In this document: one piece after another, positions 46,701 through 57,523 of the stretch | Numbering within the stretch: position 1 is the stretch's first letter | Layout: each line of letters starts with the position of its first letter | DNA from: Dillenia suffruticosa | Lineage: Eukaryota; Streptophyta; Magnoliopsida; Dilleniales; Dilleniaceae | Length of the DNA: 64,000 nucleotides | Assembly: GCA_033439265.1 (NCBI GenBank) | Contig: JAVTVX010000010.1 | Coordinates: 8,866,001-8,930,000, forward strand | Reading direction: 5' to 3' | Notes under the pieces: generated by a model | Databases searched by the model: none | What the model saw: only the letters and a program-made list of their open reading frames with translations | Told to the model about the DNA's origin: nothing | Translations under genes and position numbers: made by a program

Positions 46701-47284
46701 ATTCTTATGAGTTGAATTATTACATATATTGCTTATAAATTGGACAATACTCTGGGATCGCAGTTAATATAAATTGGTTGTGGTTTAGTAGGTGACCCAT
46801 GGAAATTGATAGACTTCAATTTGAATGATTGTGGTTTTACGGTTTCCTGAGATTTGCTTACATTGACTTACGCACAGATAAATCATATAATGTCACCAAT
46901 ATGCTGATGGTGGCAGCCATGCCAAGTAGAGGAAAGAAAATAGCCATACTTGGTTATGGGGTTACAATTTCTTTTTCTGAAAACAGTGGCAATTTCAGCC
47001 AGTAACTTCACAGTGTGCACGGGTGAACTCACTCGGCATGCACAATGACCCACTATTCATGAGCAAAGCCCATATATATAGTTTTTAAAATAACAGCGAG
47101 CTCCTAGTTAAAAGTCTGTTATTCTAAACAGTTGTAAATATGTACCTCTGAAAATCACATTGATTTTGATATGCAGAAGCAAGGGATGGTGAAAGAAGGA
47201 GAAGAAGTAGCACTTGTTCAGAGTGGCAGACAGCCCATTTGGCGGTACAAATCCACTCACAATATCCAGGTCCGAAAGGTCTGA
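40971..47284 (+). CDS. PKP2: Plastidial pyruvate kinase, beta subunit (PKP-beta1/PKP2 type)
   Basis: Twelve exons in frame (1728 nt, 575 residues): 40971-41201, 42134-42421, 42641-42806, 42970-43104, 43256-43366, 43503-43591, 43972-44034, 44160-44335, 44915-45017, 45132-45280, 45739-45847, 47177-47284. It transfers phosphate from phosphoenolpyruvate to ADP, making pyruvate and ATP in plastids, where the product feeds fatty-acid synthesis. The first 65 or so residues are Ser/Arg-rich and lack acidic residues early on, as in a chloroplast transit peptide. The catalytic core starts near [15 protein letters not shown] and includes NMSHGDH, MLDTKGPEVRSG and the active-site signature [12 protein letters not shown] with [17 protein letters not shown]. 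The C-terminal domain ends in VRKV. It closely resembles Arabidopsis PKP2 (At5g52920) as I know it. Introns 2 and 11 are GC-AG. The gene appears intact. Confidence 0.95.
42422..42640 (+). other. GC-AG intron (intron 2 of pyruvate kinase)
   Basis: The donor is AAG|GCATGT at 42422 and the acceptor TTTCAG ends at 42640. The join gives the invariant MLDTKGPEVRSG run. No GT donor in the vicinity does so. Confidence 0.88.
43735..43772 (+). repeat. (CT)n microsatellite in an intron
   Basis: About nineteen CT units in intron 6 of the pyruvate kinase gene. A further (CT)n of about fifteen units lies in intron 4 at 43116-43145, and an (AT)n tract lies in intron 1 at about 41914-41938. Confidence 0.95.
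45848..47176 (+). other. GC-AG intron with NAGNAG acceptor (intron 11 of pyruvate kinase)
   Basis: The donor is AAG|GCAAGT at 45848. The acceptor region reads CAGAAG (47174-47179), so splicing after the first or second AG would add or drop one Lys codon; both keep the frame. The intron is 1329 bp because of a MITE-like insert. Confidence 0.82.
45889..46670. mobile_element. MITE-like (hAT type?) insert in intron 11
   Basis: The left end AGGGGTGTGTATAA (45889) and right end CTGCACACCCCT (to 46670) are near-inverted copies of each other. The adjacent sequence is rich in GGTTTGG/CCAAACC words on both sides. Such AGGGGTGT ends with AACCGAA-like subterminal repeats are typical of plant hAT-derived non-autonomous elements. 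An 8-bp target duplication is not visible, so the element is old or its ends are slightly misplaced. It carries no coding capacity. Confidence 0.55.
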
Positions 47285-48866
47285 GTGGGATGAGTACATG
47301 GTGACTTGCTCAGTTTACATCCCTCTGTGCGAACTTAGTGTTTGGTGTTGCTCTGTTATGGCTTCTTATATGCTTACATATTCACCTTCTCATTTTTTGA
47401 AGATCCATTATGTCCGATGAGCTTTTTTTTTTTGGTTCCTGTTTGCATTGCCTCATGATTTTGTAGAAGAATTAGCGGATGCTCTAGGCATCTTAGTGGT
47501 TAAAGTGGCCTGTAAACAAATTGCACCAAGCAAGCAAAATGTATCTGCTACGTCCCAGCAAACTACAGTTGTAAACCAATAGAATATATATCTACTGGCT
47601 TCTGCCTTTCTGGTTTTCTCCTTTGTCAAGGTTCCGAAACCTTTAAATGGTCGCAAAATCTTCTACACCGAACATCCTTGGCTGTCATGCAAGCCATTTC
47701 GTTTTCAGTAGTGGCTGTTGCACATGCCATTTCCCGTTTCTGTAGTCTGATTTATCATAAGTTACACCTAAAGCATCAAGTTGGAAATGGTACAAAGGTT
47801 TTTGAGATGGTAATGCTAGGCGGTCGAAGTTTGATACTGAAATTTAGTGATACATTATACATATATATTTTTTTATTACATAGTGATTTGAACCCTTGAT
47901 CCTGGGATTGGGGAAAGAAGATTGTGACCAATAAACTAATATTCCCATGCAAATGACCTATTAACATTTAGTTCCAAAATGCCAATGAAATTTCTATCTC
48001 GAGTGGAATGGATTTGCTTCGGTTGAAGTGTCCTCATCTAGTTGTAAATGCTGATTGTAAATGAGCCGATTATCCAAGACTAATCTGATTTGAGCTAACT
48101 ATCAGGTCCATTAAGAGATGATTTTTCATAATATTATTATTTTTTTTTAAATTCAAATTCAAAATTTGATTAAAAAAATCACGCCTGCTTGCTTGTCATC
48201 AGACCAAAAAGGCATTGGTGGCACCACATCTCCATACGTCACACTGCCACAACATATAGAAAGAGAAAAAGACAATGCAGGGTCCATATGGTACGCGGCC
48301 TGTGGGCAGATCATCACATCCCAATCGGCCTTACCCTACCAAACCCGCAAAACCTACAAGAAAACCCCCAGTGATGGGAACCTTGATTTTAGTTGCCATT
48401 GCACCAATAATGTGACCTAGTTGCCAGAGTCATCTGAGCAGACAAATGTCCATGCATTAAATATAATGCTGCAATCAATATACTTGATCCGGAGTGACAG
48501 AGTCATCTGCTACACAAATTAAGCTTAGCTTATTCACAGTGATCATAAAAGCATGTATTTACAATATCCCCCATTTTATGGTACAAGTATTTTACAGTAT
48601 CATCAGTAGTAACTACACCATCTGACTTGAACCTGGCCAACTATACCCCTCTGTGTTTCACTCAAAAGGAGTGACTTTCTAACCATGTAAAGCAATGAAA
48701 TGAGGAAAACCATGGACTCTATCACTAATTACAAACAGAATATACAAAGAAGAGGGTGTCAACCTATGATGGGGGCACTGGAACAGATTCACATGTTTCA
48801 AAGGAAAAGGAGTTGCCAAATACTTGATCATTACTACTTTTTGTATATCATATGATGAGGAAAACG
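47285..48866. other. 3' flanks of two convergent genes
   Basis: The + strand pyruvate kinase gene and the - strand WRKY19-like gene converge here. The stretch holds both 3' UTRs, a short dispersed repeat at 47866-47942 (matching 8986-9055) and a copy of the AAATTTGATTAAAAAA motif at about 48150-48180. No coding region is supported. Confidence 0.5.
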
Positions 48867-50879
48867 TCACAACCACTTACAAGGGACTGGGACAGATTTG
48901 CCTGGTTTGGAGGGGCTGCCCATGCTGTGTGTTTCATTATTGCTGCTTGTTTGAAAATCAATGCTGCTGTTAAGCATTGCCATGAGGCTTCCTCCGTGTA
49001 CTCTACCTTCAGGAAGTGAGGGTTGAAACGTCGAAGGACCAACTCCTACAGCCGAAAGACTATCCTCCAGCACTACCTGCATGTTACTTGGTCGTTGCCC
49101 ATGTGTAGTTAGATCTAAAAGATTCCATTGTCTTGAGTTCCAACTGCTGCCAGCAACCCTGGCTGCACCAACAGGGATGTTCTTGACGGTCATGGCCTGT
49201 TTCATCTTCTTCGATGGACAAGACATTGTAGGGAATATGCTGCCACCACCATGGATCTGCTTATCTTGCAGTGCAAGATGGGCAGCACATAGGCCGGTTT
49301 TACCACGGGCAAATTTATCACAAGGACCACCAACCTGGCTAGCTAACTCCGATCCAACTTGGCCCCAGGTACACCGTTTTCCTCCGCCATGAGATTTGCA
49401 GAAATCAGTGCTTCCTTGTGCACTCTTTCCACAGCCCTCAAAATGGCATCTTTTCCCCCCACCATGACGCACACAGTGTGCTGTCCTACCCCTGGCACCT
49501 TTAGTGCACCCTGGTTCAGCACATCTCTTGCCTCCGCCATGAGCCACACAAAATAAGGTACCCCCATGGACACTTTTTGGGCAGACACCACCACCTTGAA
49601 ATGAGCACCTTTTTCCTCCACCATGCCCCTTGCAAAATGATGTGCTTCCCTCTGCACCTTTTGTGCATCCTGGATATGTGCATCTTTTGCCCCCACCATG
49701 TGCTTTACAAAGCATTGTGCTCCCCTGAGCACCTTTGGTGCAACCAGGATACTGGCAACGACGGCCACCTCCATGTGCAATGCAAAGGCCAGAAAATCCT
49801 TCTGCACTTTTGGTGCAATTTTCCTGTTGGCACCTCTTGCCACCACCATGCCGAATGCACAAGCCAGATTTCCCTCTGGCTGCTCGGATGCAGCCCTCAT
49901 GACTGCAGCGTCTACCTCCACCATGGGCAATACAGAAGTCTGTGCGGCCTTCAGCACTCTTCGTGCACCCAAGATGTTGACACCTTCGGCCTCCTCCATG
50001 GGCTTTGCAATATACCGTCCTGCCTTCAGCTCCTTTTTGACAGCCAGCCTTCTGACACCGGCGCCCTCCACCATGGGCAATACAAAGGCCAGAAGCTCCC
50101 CTTGCCCCCTTTTTGCAATCTGGAAATCGACATGTTTTTACAGTAGCAGCACGTCGCTGTTGCTGGTTTACTACCATGGAAACACATGCTACCAAATTTC
50201 TTGGCACAGCAGATATAGAGTTTTGATCAACTGAAGTTGGTAAAATAGGACCAGAAAGATGTTTAGAAGCAGAAAGATGCAATGGAGGCATGAGGGGTCT
50301 TTTCCATCGTAAAGATGTTGACCCTTCATCAACAATTTGAATTGCTGAGGATTGAATTGCCGCCTCACTGTCATTATGCGTAGGCATGCAACCAAAAGTA
50401 ATGCTGGTGACATCAGATTCAGCAGGCCTGGTCAACAGACTCAATTCAAGGTCGAGCTTTGGCATGGCTTCTGCCTCCTGGTGCTTAAGGACAGAAGCAG
50501 AATCTTTTTCCATAATAGGGGTACACTTATTTCCAAGATGAAGATCAAAATCCACAACAAGATCTGCTGAAGACAAGTCATCAACTCCTTTTGCTGAAGC
50601 AGTTATTGTACCCCCTTCAGCATGTGATGTACACGAAGGGCCCAACCCAAGAACCAAGGAAGTGCCACCTTGCAGCGCAATGGTACCAGTAACCATGGTC
50701 CATTTCCTCTTGGCTCCCTTTACATTTCTAAAGTTAGAGGCAAAGCACCCTGGAGAATCAAGCTGGAGGGCAGTCTCAGTGGAATGATCACTTCCCGCTT
50801 TACCAAATTGCCAAAGGCAGCTGGATGCATCTGAAGTAGATCCGACTGTGAAGTCTGACTTTTGAAGGGTTCTGTCCAT
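48867..50879 (-). CDS. WRKY19-type Cys/His zinc-repeat protein, no WRKY domain
   Basis: An uninterrupted 670-codon frame. The ATG is at 50879, and no further ATG extends it upstream. Residues 250 to about 535 hold eleven tandem repeats of about 25 residues with the pattern C-x4-C-x10-C-x2-H-GGG-[RK]-[RK], for example CTKSAEGRT followed by CIAHGGG. The eighth and last repeats carry small insertions. This is the plant family usually labelled 'probable WRKY transcription factor 19-like' because WRKY19 shares the repeats; no WRKYGQK domain is present. The N-terminal part is Ser/Thr-rich with an LxLxL repressor-like motif (LDLELSL, 142-148) and an acidic stretch. It is probably a nuclear protein; zinc binding and a regulatory role are inferred from the spacing of Cys and His. 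The C-terminal 130 residues are Ser/Gly-rich and low in motifs. Confidence 0.88.
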   Translation of the reverse strand: MDRTLQKSDFTVGSTSDASSCLWQFGKAGSDHSTETALQLDSPGCFASNFRNVKGAKRKWTMVTGTIALQGGTSLVLGLGPSCTSHAEGGTITASAKGVDDLSSADLVVDFDLHLGNKCTPIMEKDSASVLKHQEAEAMPKLDLELSLLTRPAESDVTSITFGCMPTHNDSEAAIQSSAIQIVDEGSTSLRWKRPLMPPLHLSASKHLSGPILPTSVDQNSISAVPRNLVACVSMVVNQQQRRAATVKTCRFPDCKKGARGASGLCIAHGGGRRCQKAGCQKGAEGRTVYCKAHGGGRRCQHLGCTKSAEGRTDFCIAHGGGRRCSHEGCIRAARGKSGLCIRHGGGKRCQQENCTKSAEGFSGLCIAHGGGRRCQYPGCTKGAQGSTMLCKAHGGGKRCTYPGCTKGAEGSTSFCKGHGGGKRCSFQGGGVCPKSVHGGTLFCVAHGGGKRCAEPGCTKGARGRTAHCVRHGGGKRCHFEGCGKSAQGSTDFCKSHGGGKRCTWGQVGSELASQVGGPCDKFARGKTGLCAAHLALQDKQIHGGGSIFPTMSCPSKKMKQAMTVKNIPVGAARVAGSSWNSRQWNLLDLTTHGQRPSNMQVVLEDSLSAVGVGPSTFQPSLPEGRVHGGSLMAMLNSSIDFQTSSNNETHSMGSPSKPGKSVPVPCKWL

Positions 50880-51371
50880 GTAGACAAAAGATTTATGCAG
50901 TTCTCTTCCAAAACAAATAGTTGTGACAATCTGCCTCCTTTGCTTCCGGGGTATGAAAATAGGAAAAGAATTTATATTGAAGCCTGTTTGAAGAACTGCC
51001 CACCACTGACAAATCCGGATGTATCACAGCAATCCATTGTAAGAAGGTACTGATGATAATTTGCCAATCAATGAAAACAATAAAATATAAGTCCACAAAT
51101 ATGCACAAACTCTAAAGTGGTATTCTGACACAAGGTCCTTCTCCGGAGCAAATAGAATTTTCTGTCAAGATTTAAATAAGAAAAAGGAAATCAAAATTTG
51201 AGCCAAAGAAATGCAGAAAAGAAGAGCATAGAAGGAATGCAAATATTTACTGATTATCAATGACATAAGTTTTTAACAAAACAGAGCTGAAAAATCCGGA
51301 GATCAAACAACTGGGAAGGAAAATAAATTGGGCATACCATTGGACAATTATAGCAAAATGCTCACCCTCTC

Positions 51372-51408
<37 letters not shown>

Positions 51409-54240
51409 AAGAAGAGTCTGGATTAAGAAACAATGACCTCATTGAACTCTTCTCGCCACAAATGTGCAGTATCTAATTTTTCTATCTCATCAACATTAGT
51501 AGAAGAAAAGAACTACAAGTAAAATTAAAGTATGAAATAGAAGCGGAGAGTGGGTCATGCATAAACTTCTGGCCATTTGCTCTTTTCTTTCTTTCCTGAA
51601 GACAAAAAAATGTTGTCCATGCACTTTGAAACTTAATCTTCAGACCCTCTCATTACATGAACTTACTCAAGACGAGTAAAGCAAATAGGCAGGTCAGGTA
51701 GCATAAAGCATCAAAACACCATCACAAGGATGCCGTACTACTGCTAAACTAGATAAAACCACTTTAAATGTGTTTAAACTGTCATCCAGAGGAAATAAGC
51801 GAGTAAACCTGTCAAGAAGCATGGGGCAACTCACTTCCTCTACCAGGTAACAGAAGGCAAGAAATGGGACACAAGGAGTAAGCTAAATATCCATCAACTG
51901 CTAAAATGGGATTATTTTGATCTGATCCCATACATCCTATAAGGGATTTTCAACTACAAAATGACCCTAAAAGAAAATATTGGGAGGAGAAATAGTTGCA
52001 AAAATTATGGAAATGGGCATTTGCGGTTACACATACCAAGCTAGTTGACAAGATTTGCAGAATGATGTAAGCAGTTTTGCTGATCAACATCATCAGTTGA
52101 AATGCTTGTAATGTGGCTACAGAGACATAATATTAATAACTTCTGTGCCAAAAAAAAAAAAAAAACACACACACACAATTCTGGGAAACTGAAATACATA
52201 GATTTCTCCACCCAAAACTTATTTTAATGCTTTGACTTCCATTGATTTAGACAAAAAAGGATGGAAGGAATAACAACGTGGCTCCTTGACAATAACTCCA
52301 ATAAATAAAACGGGAGGCTTTCTATTAAAATTACATAAGTGGACAAGGTGACTGAACAGATAAGGGAGCTAAAACAACAAAATGAACATTTCTGGCCGTG
52401 TTTTTCCAAGCAGATGGACTGCCATCAATTATTAAAAAGGTATAGCTTACGTTACAAAGTCAACTGCTTCTGAAAACTCCAAGAGATGAAAAATTGACAC
52501 CCAAAGTCAACCCTAGACAGATTTTATTTCTGCTCATATTGATCATCTCAATGGTCCTGCCACATTGTATCTACATTTTAGTATTTACGTCAAATACTAG
52601 CAGACAACAGTTGATTCCTTGCAAATTTGAGAAACCATTCCAACTGACAATGACCTGGATCTAAAGCTTCACCACCTTGCCACCTGAATTACAACTAAAC
52701 CCACAGATTGTAGCTTTCGGAGTTGGTTCTGTCAGTATATGATATGTGTGTGTGTGTGTTTTGGTTCTGTCAATATATGATAGATAGAAACATACATAAA
52801 AGTAATTGCTGCGATTGAAACCCTCAATTGAACTTTACCTATGTTGTTACATTAGAACCACGAGTTGAAGCAAGTTGGGTTGAGTAGTGTACTAGCTCAA
52901 ACTTGGCTCTTTTAAAATAGGAGTGTCTGTTGCACCAGCACTACTAAAGATAAGCCAAGTATGTTCAGGACATGCCTTTTGTTTTTTTAAGGCACTAGAC
53001 GTTACAAGCTGCTCCACTTCACTGTGGTCTTATGAATTCAACTTTGTCCGCCTTCCCGTGCATGATGAGAATGGGAGCTCTGCCGTGAGTCAGTTTGAGG
53101 TGGGGGGACAGAGAGGCTAGAAGAATGATTCATTTGGATTGACAAGCCCCAAAACCAAGAATTAATGGAATGTCTGTCTATCTATGAACATCTATTTTTT
53201 CTGAATACATAGGGGAATCTCTCAATACATAAAAAGTTTTTTACAGCATAACTGCCTAGCCAAAGCCACATATCGGGTGTGCCATATATGTAGGATCATT
53301 GTAACTTACACTAGTATAACTCATTTTATTTTATTCTGCCATGACATCTCCCACATTCATGCTTCATAGATACATGTCAAGGTTGAACAAGCATTATTTG
53401 AGGAGCTGCAGAAGCTTGCTACACACACACACACACGAGCCTGAGTACTACAATGCTAAAGGTCCCACCTAATGTTTATGGCAAGCCTCAAATGAGCTTA
53501 TGAAGAGTCGAGCATGAGTTGATCCCAAACAACCATAACTCTGATTAATTTAAATCCTACTTGAAACTAAAACCATACAGAAGGGCCGGCAAAAGTGATG
53601 ATTCTAGCAAATAAATCAACACACTTAAAAACCACAATCAATACACAGTTCCCACTTAGTATATCTGGAAAACATCTTGAAACAACCATCTTTCCTGGTT
53701 AAATATTGTGTTGTGCTCTTGTTTTTATAACTCAATACTACTTTGAACAAATTAACATCAATATCAACACAAACAACTCATACAAATTAAAAGAGAATTA
53801 ACTAAATTGGTCAAACCCAGATGCTAAGCTCAATCAGAAGCCATTCACTAACAAAATCATGAAATTTCAATTCTAGAAAACATCAAAATCATGCAGATTT
53901 TCTGATAACATGCACATTGAACCCATCAAAGAACACTAAATCAACGTGAACAATCGGCGTTTGTGAAAATGAATAGGATTAACACTACACAAAAGTGAAG
54001 CAAGAGTCAAACAATTCAGTAAACATAGTAATTCAAACCAAGCAGTTCTACTCAGCAAAAGAAAAAAACAAACAAATAAAAGAAAGCAGTTCCAAGTTTC
54101 CATGTTTTTGGAAAATTAAATCGAACTTTATGAGGCTAAAATATTACCTAGTAATTCGACAAATTTCAGATGGCAAAACAGACAGACAATTTTAGGGTTT
54201 TCTGATGCCGGAGCCAGAGTCATAAACAGAGACTTTCCAA
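50880..54240 (-). other. Probable spliced 5' leader/introns of the WRKY19-like gene
   Basis: No coding frame on either strand. Non-coding sequence continues upstream of the ATG without a clear promoter until about 54180-54300, where GC content rises. A long 5'-UTR intron is therefore likely but not proven. The stretch contains a run of 35 A (51373-51407), an A/CA-rich tract (52150-52177), and (TG)n or (CA)n tracts near 52748 and 53421. Confidence 0.4.
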
Positions 54241-54700
54241 GAAGGCGCACGTTAAGAAAATGCGGTGCACTTTAAGGGTTCAAGCCCCTAATCTTTTTCC
54301 TCCGCAAACATGTGCGTGTAAGACCGTTGCAATCGACAGCTGTCAACATTAGACACCAAGATTATAAATTTATTCAAACTCGAGTCAAAATATTAAGGGT
54401 ATGTCGGTAATATAACACGTTTATTGTCCTTTGATTGGATTAGAAGGTGGTTATGGTAAGTAGTGATCGTGGAGGAACGGGAGGCTTTTGAGAAAGTTCG
54501 CCGTTGGCGCCATGACGGTGTCATGGATGACGCCATTATTTTCACTCCACGTAGGCAGCTGCATGTCACCGTTGATGGTGCGCCAACCGTGAGAACAACG
54601 CGGGAATATCTGATTTGCTTTTGACGTCATTCAGTGACAATAGCCACGTCATATTTGCACATTCTATCACACAATCGAGTGAATTCAAGCCCAAAATTAA
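54241..54700 (-). promoter_or_regulatory. Likely promoter of the WRKY19-like gene with ACGT elements
   Basis: Contains the perfect palindrome TGACGTCA (54622-54629) and, 15 bp further on, CCACGTCA (54644-54651). These are classic bZIP-type ACGT elements. The assignment to this gene depends on the inferred long 5' leader; no other gene lies nearby. Confidence 0.35.
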
Positions 54701-55732
54701 AAAAAAAAAAATACAACATAAATTTAAAAATGTAGTCCTAATAAATCTAGAATTAAAATTTATAAATAAACAAACAATATTTAGAATTATATAATCATTG
54801 GAACTATTAAAATTATATATATAATTTTTTTTTAAAATTTCAAAAATAAAAGATTTTCAATTTTTTCATTTGGCCCTATTTTTAAATCTTTGTATGTTTT
54901 ACTATTACGTGAATATTGAATTTTAGGAAATATAAAGGTCCATATAAGTATTGTGAGTTAAGGCTACCATATGATAATGTAAAAAAAAATAATAATACTA
55001 AATAAAAATTTGCATTTTAATTTAATAATATTTGAACTGATCAATAAAATAACAAAATCTAATAATGTTAATTCTAACTAAAAATTGACAGCGACCAATA
55101 AAATGGTAGGATAATCTACATTTTGAATTGCCGAGGAAACAATGTTAAGTCATCGACCAATGATCAATATTATATTATATCTCTATAAAAAGGAGCTAAT
55201 TTGGTCTAGTGACCACCTAACATGAATGACTCAAAGATTGATTATCTCCCTCCTTGACCATAGTGAAAACATGATATGATGGCTGTTGCCTGAGAAAAGA
55301 AAGCAAAAGAGATAAGCTTGTCGAGGACTGGCTTGTCATTGTCTAGTTTTTCTGGGAAAAAGGGTGAGAAATGGTGCTGATTGATCTTGCAAGTTGCACC
55401 CATTCTAGTAAACACAAAATGGTGTGGTTCGCACCTTTTGCAACCACTCATTTCCAAACGTACTCTCTCTCTCTCTCTCTATCCCCCCCCTTCCCCTTTT
55501 TTTAATTTTATTTCCTCTCTAACTGTGGATTGTATGTGTGGAAAGACAATTTCTCCCTTCATAATGAGCCATTCTTCTAACGAAATTTCATCACATTGGT
55601 GGCGTTTGGCACGACCCCACCCAAAAAGCTTTCCCTTTCATACGCCATCACGCTAGTGATTGTGAGTGCTTGTAAAATTCAACACTCTTTCCGTGGAACT
55701 CATAATAATAATAATATGTACCATTAAATAAA
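54701..55732. other. AT-rich intergenic DNA
   Basis: No gene found. It contains poly-A runs, a (CT)n run with a C run at 55463-55494 and short open frames without known domains. Confidence 0.5.
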
Positions 55733-56580
55733 AGTAGTGTCTTATGAAGATCATAAAGAGTATCGTATAAGAAAATATTTATTTTTTTTTAAAAGTTAGA
55801 AATTTAATTATTTATTTTTATAGATGTCTAATCAATGAACAATAATGAAATTATTTGATAGTGTACTAAAATTTATTATAATTTTAATATTATTAGATAT
55901 ATACAACATATTAAAAAAATATAAAAATGTTTTCATTTTTATGTTTAATATTTTTCTTTTTTCCTTACTAATTTGCATTCACTTTTCTTCAATAATGTGT
56001 TTCTTAACTCTTATCCTTACATAAAACTATGATGGTCAAAATATCTTTCTTCTACTCCTATGCAGGAACAAGAAAAGTAATGTCTTATGAAGTTTGTAGA
56101 GAGTGGCACGTAAAAAAATATGTATAATTTTTATTTTTAAAAAGATTAAAAATTTAATTATCTATTTTTTTAAAGTATCTTATGAAGGTTCTAGTGAGTT
56201 CTCTTTAAGAAAAAAAAATATATATATATATATATTTATTTATTTATTTAAAATGATTAAAAATTTAATTATTTATTTTTCTAGAGATATAATTAATAAA
56301 ATTATTTGATATTACAATAATTAAATTATTCCATTGTAGACTAGCATTTATTGTAATTTGAATATTATTAGATATATATACAATGAATTAAGATAATAAA
56401 AAATTATTTTTATTTTTATGTTTAATACTTTTCCCTTTTTCTCACTAATATGCAACCATTTTTCTTAATAATTCATCTCTTAAATCTTATTTTTACATAT
56501 AACTACGGTAATCAAATCTTTTTCTTCTACTCCCATAATAGGAACAAGAAAAGTAGTGTCTTATGGAGGTTGTAGGGAGT
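55733..56580. repeat. AT-rich tandem repeat, three partial copies
   Basis: Units begin with AAAAGTA.TGTCTTATGAAG-like sequence near 55733, 56073 and 56548; an internal truncated unit starts near 56176. Shared landmarks are AAAAATTTAATTATTTATTTTT, ATTATTAGATATATA, TTTTTATGTTTAATA and TTCTTCTACTCC followed by GGAACAAGAAAAGTA. Copies differ by indels and truncation. Confidence 0.65.
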
Positions 56581-56752
56581 TCCACTCCAGTAGCATGAAT
56601 AAGAAATTATTGATCAGTAAAAATCAGATTTATAGCACATTCAGATAAATCACTATTTTATTTAACTCCATATCACTTTTCTATTCAACTTAATCCTGTG
56701 GTAAGAAATTCCACCCATGGTATAAGCGCAGGCATGTGACTTAGTGTAGTAA

Positions 56753-56830
56753 TAATAGTAATAGTAGTAGTAGTGTAATAATAATAATAATAATAATAAC
56801 AGCAATAATAGTAACAAGAACAATAACAAT
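56753..56830. repeat. (TAA/TAG)n trinucleotide tract
   Basis: A run of TAATAATAG/TAATAATAA-type triplets at about 56755-56800, with ACAATAACAAT-like continuation. Confidence 0.8.
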
Positions 56831-56885
56831 TTAGTGTAAATGTGCTTGTTTAGCACTCACAAAACATAAAGGGGAAAAAAAATGA

Positions 56886-57523
56886 AGGTCCTTTGCTTAC
56901 GGCATAACTACTGCTTACAGATTCTAAGATTGGATTTTCAGCTCATATAAATTGAGTAATTGAAGAAAATGTAAGGGAGTGAAATTAATACAGAAAAATG
57001 ATGTGTGCTGTTTCTAAGGAAAGAAGAGAATGAATGTAAGATCCTAATTTACAGGTACCTGATTTGGGTGTTGGAATTTTCCTCATGTGACCGTATTGGG
57101 AAACCGGCGGAAGTCTGGCGGGACAAAGTTCTTGGTCTTTGTCAATGGCAGGCTACGCCCATCATAGTTTCATGTTGGCCCATTTTGACCTCCTCACGTC
57201 AATTCTCCCTCTCTGTTTTTTTTTTTTTATTTTTTTTATTTGATTATCGATATTTAAAAATTTGATTAATCCAATTTAAACAGTTATAAAACTCAATTAT
57301 AAATTAGTTCTTCAAGTACCCATTCATAAGATCCGAATTCAAAATTTTAATTAAAAAAAAAATTAGCCACCATCTTGCGGTTATTTTTTCTTTTTATTTT
57401 ATTTTCAAAAGGGAAACCAAGAAAGTGAATCCCATTAATATCAAAAGTTTCCACCTCACAATAAAAAAGTCACAATTACTATCTTTTAGACCATATTATT
57501 AAATGGTGTCATCAAAGATTATT
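56886..57523. repeat. Direct repeat left of the pararetrovirus relic
   Basis: Closely matches 60468-61147 over its whole length in the same orientation. Shared blocks include GGCATAACT, GCTTACAGATTCTAAGAT, AAAAATGATGTGTGCTG, GTTCCTGATTTGGGTGTTGG (one base differs here), GGTCTTTGTCAATGGCAGGC, and a 3' part ending TCATCAAAGATT. Confidence 0.85.

Noticed and set aside
49343..50234. Long open frames on both strands inside the WRKY19-like gene (245, 189 and 178 codons)
   Set aside because: They are shadows of the 25-codon repeats. A repeat length divisible by three keeps other frames open. Only the 670-codon frame shows the conserved Cys/His pattern.
51373..51407. Run of 35 A as a retroposon tail on the + strand
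   Set aside because: No upstream retroposed body or target duplication could be seen. It may be a simple homopolymer in an intron.
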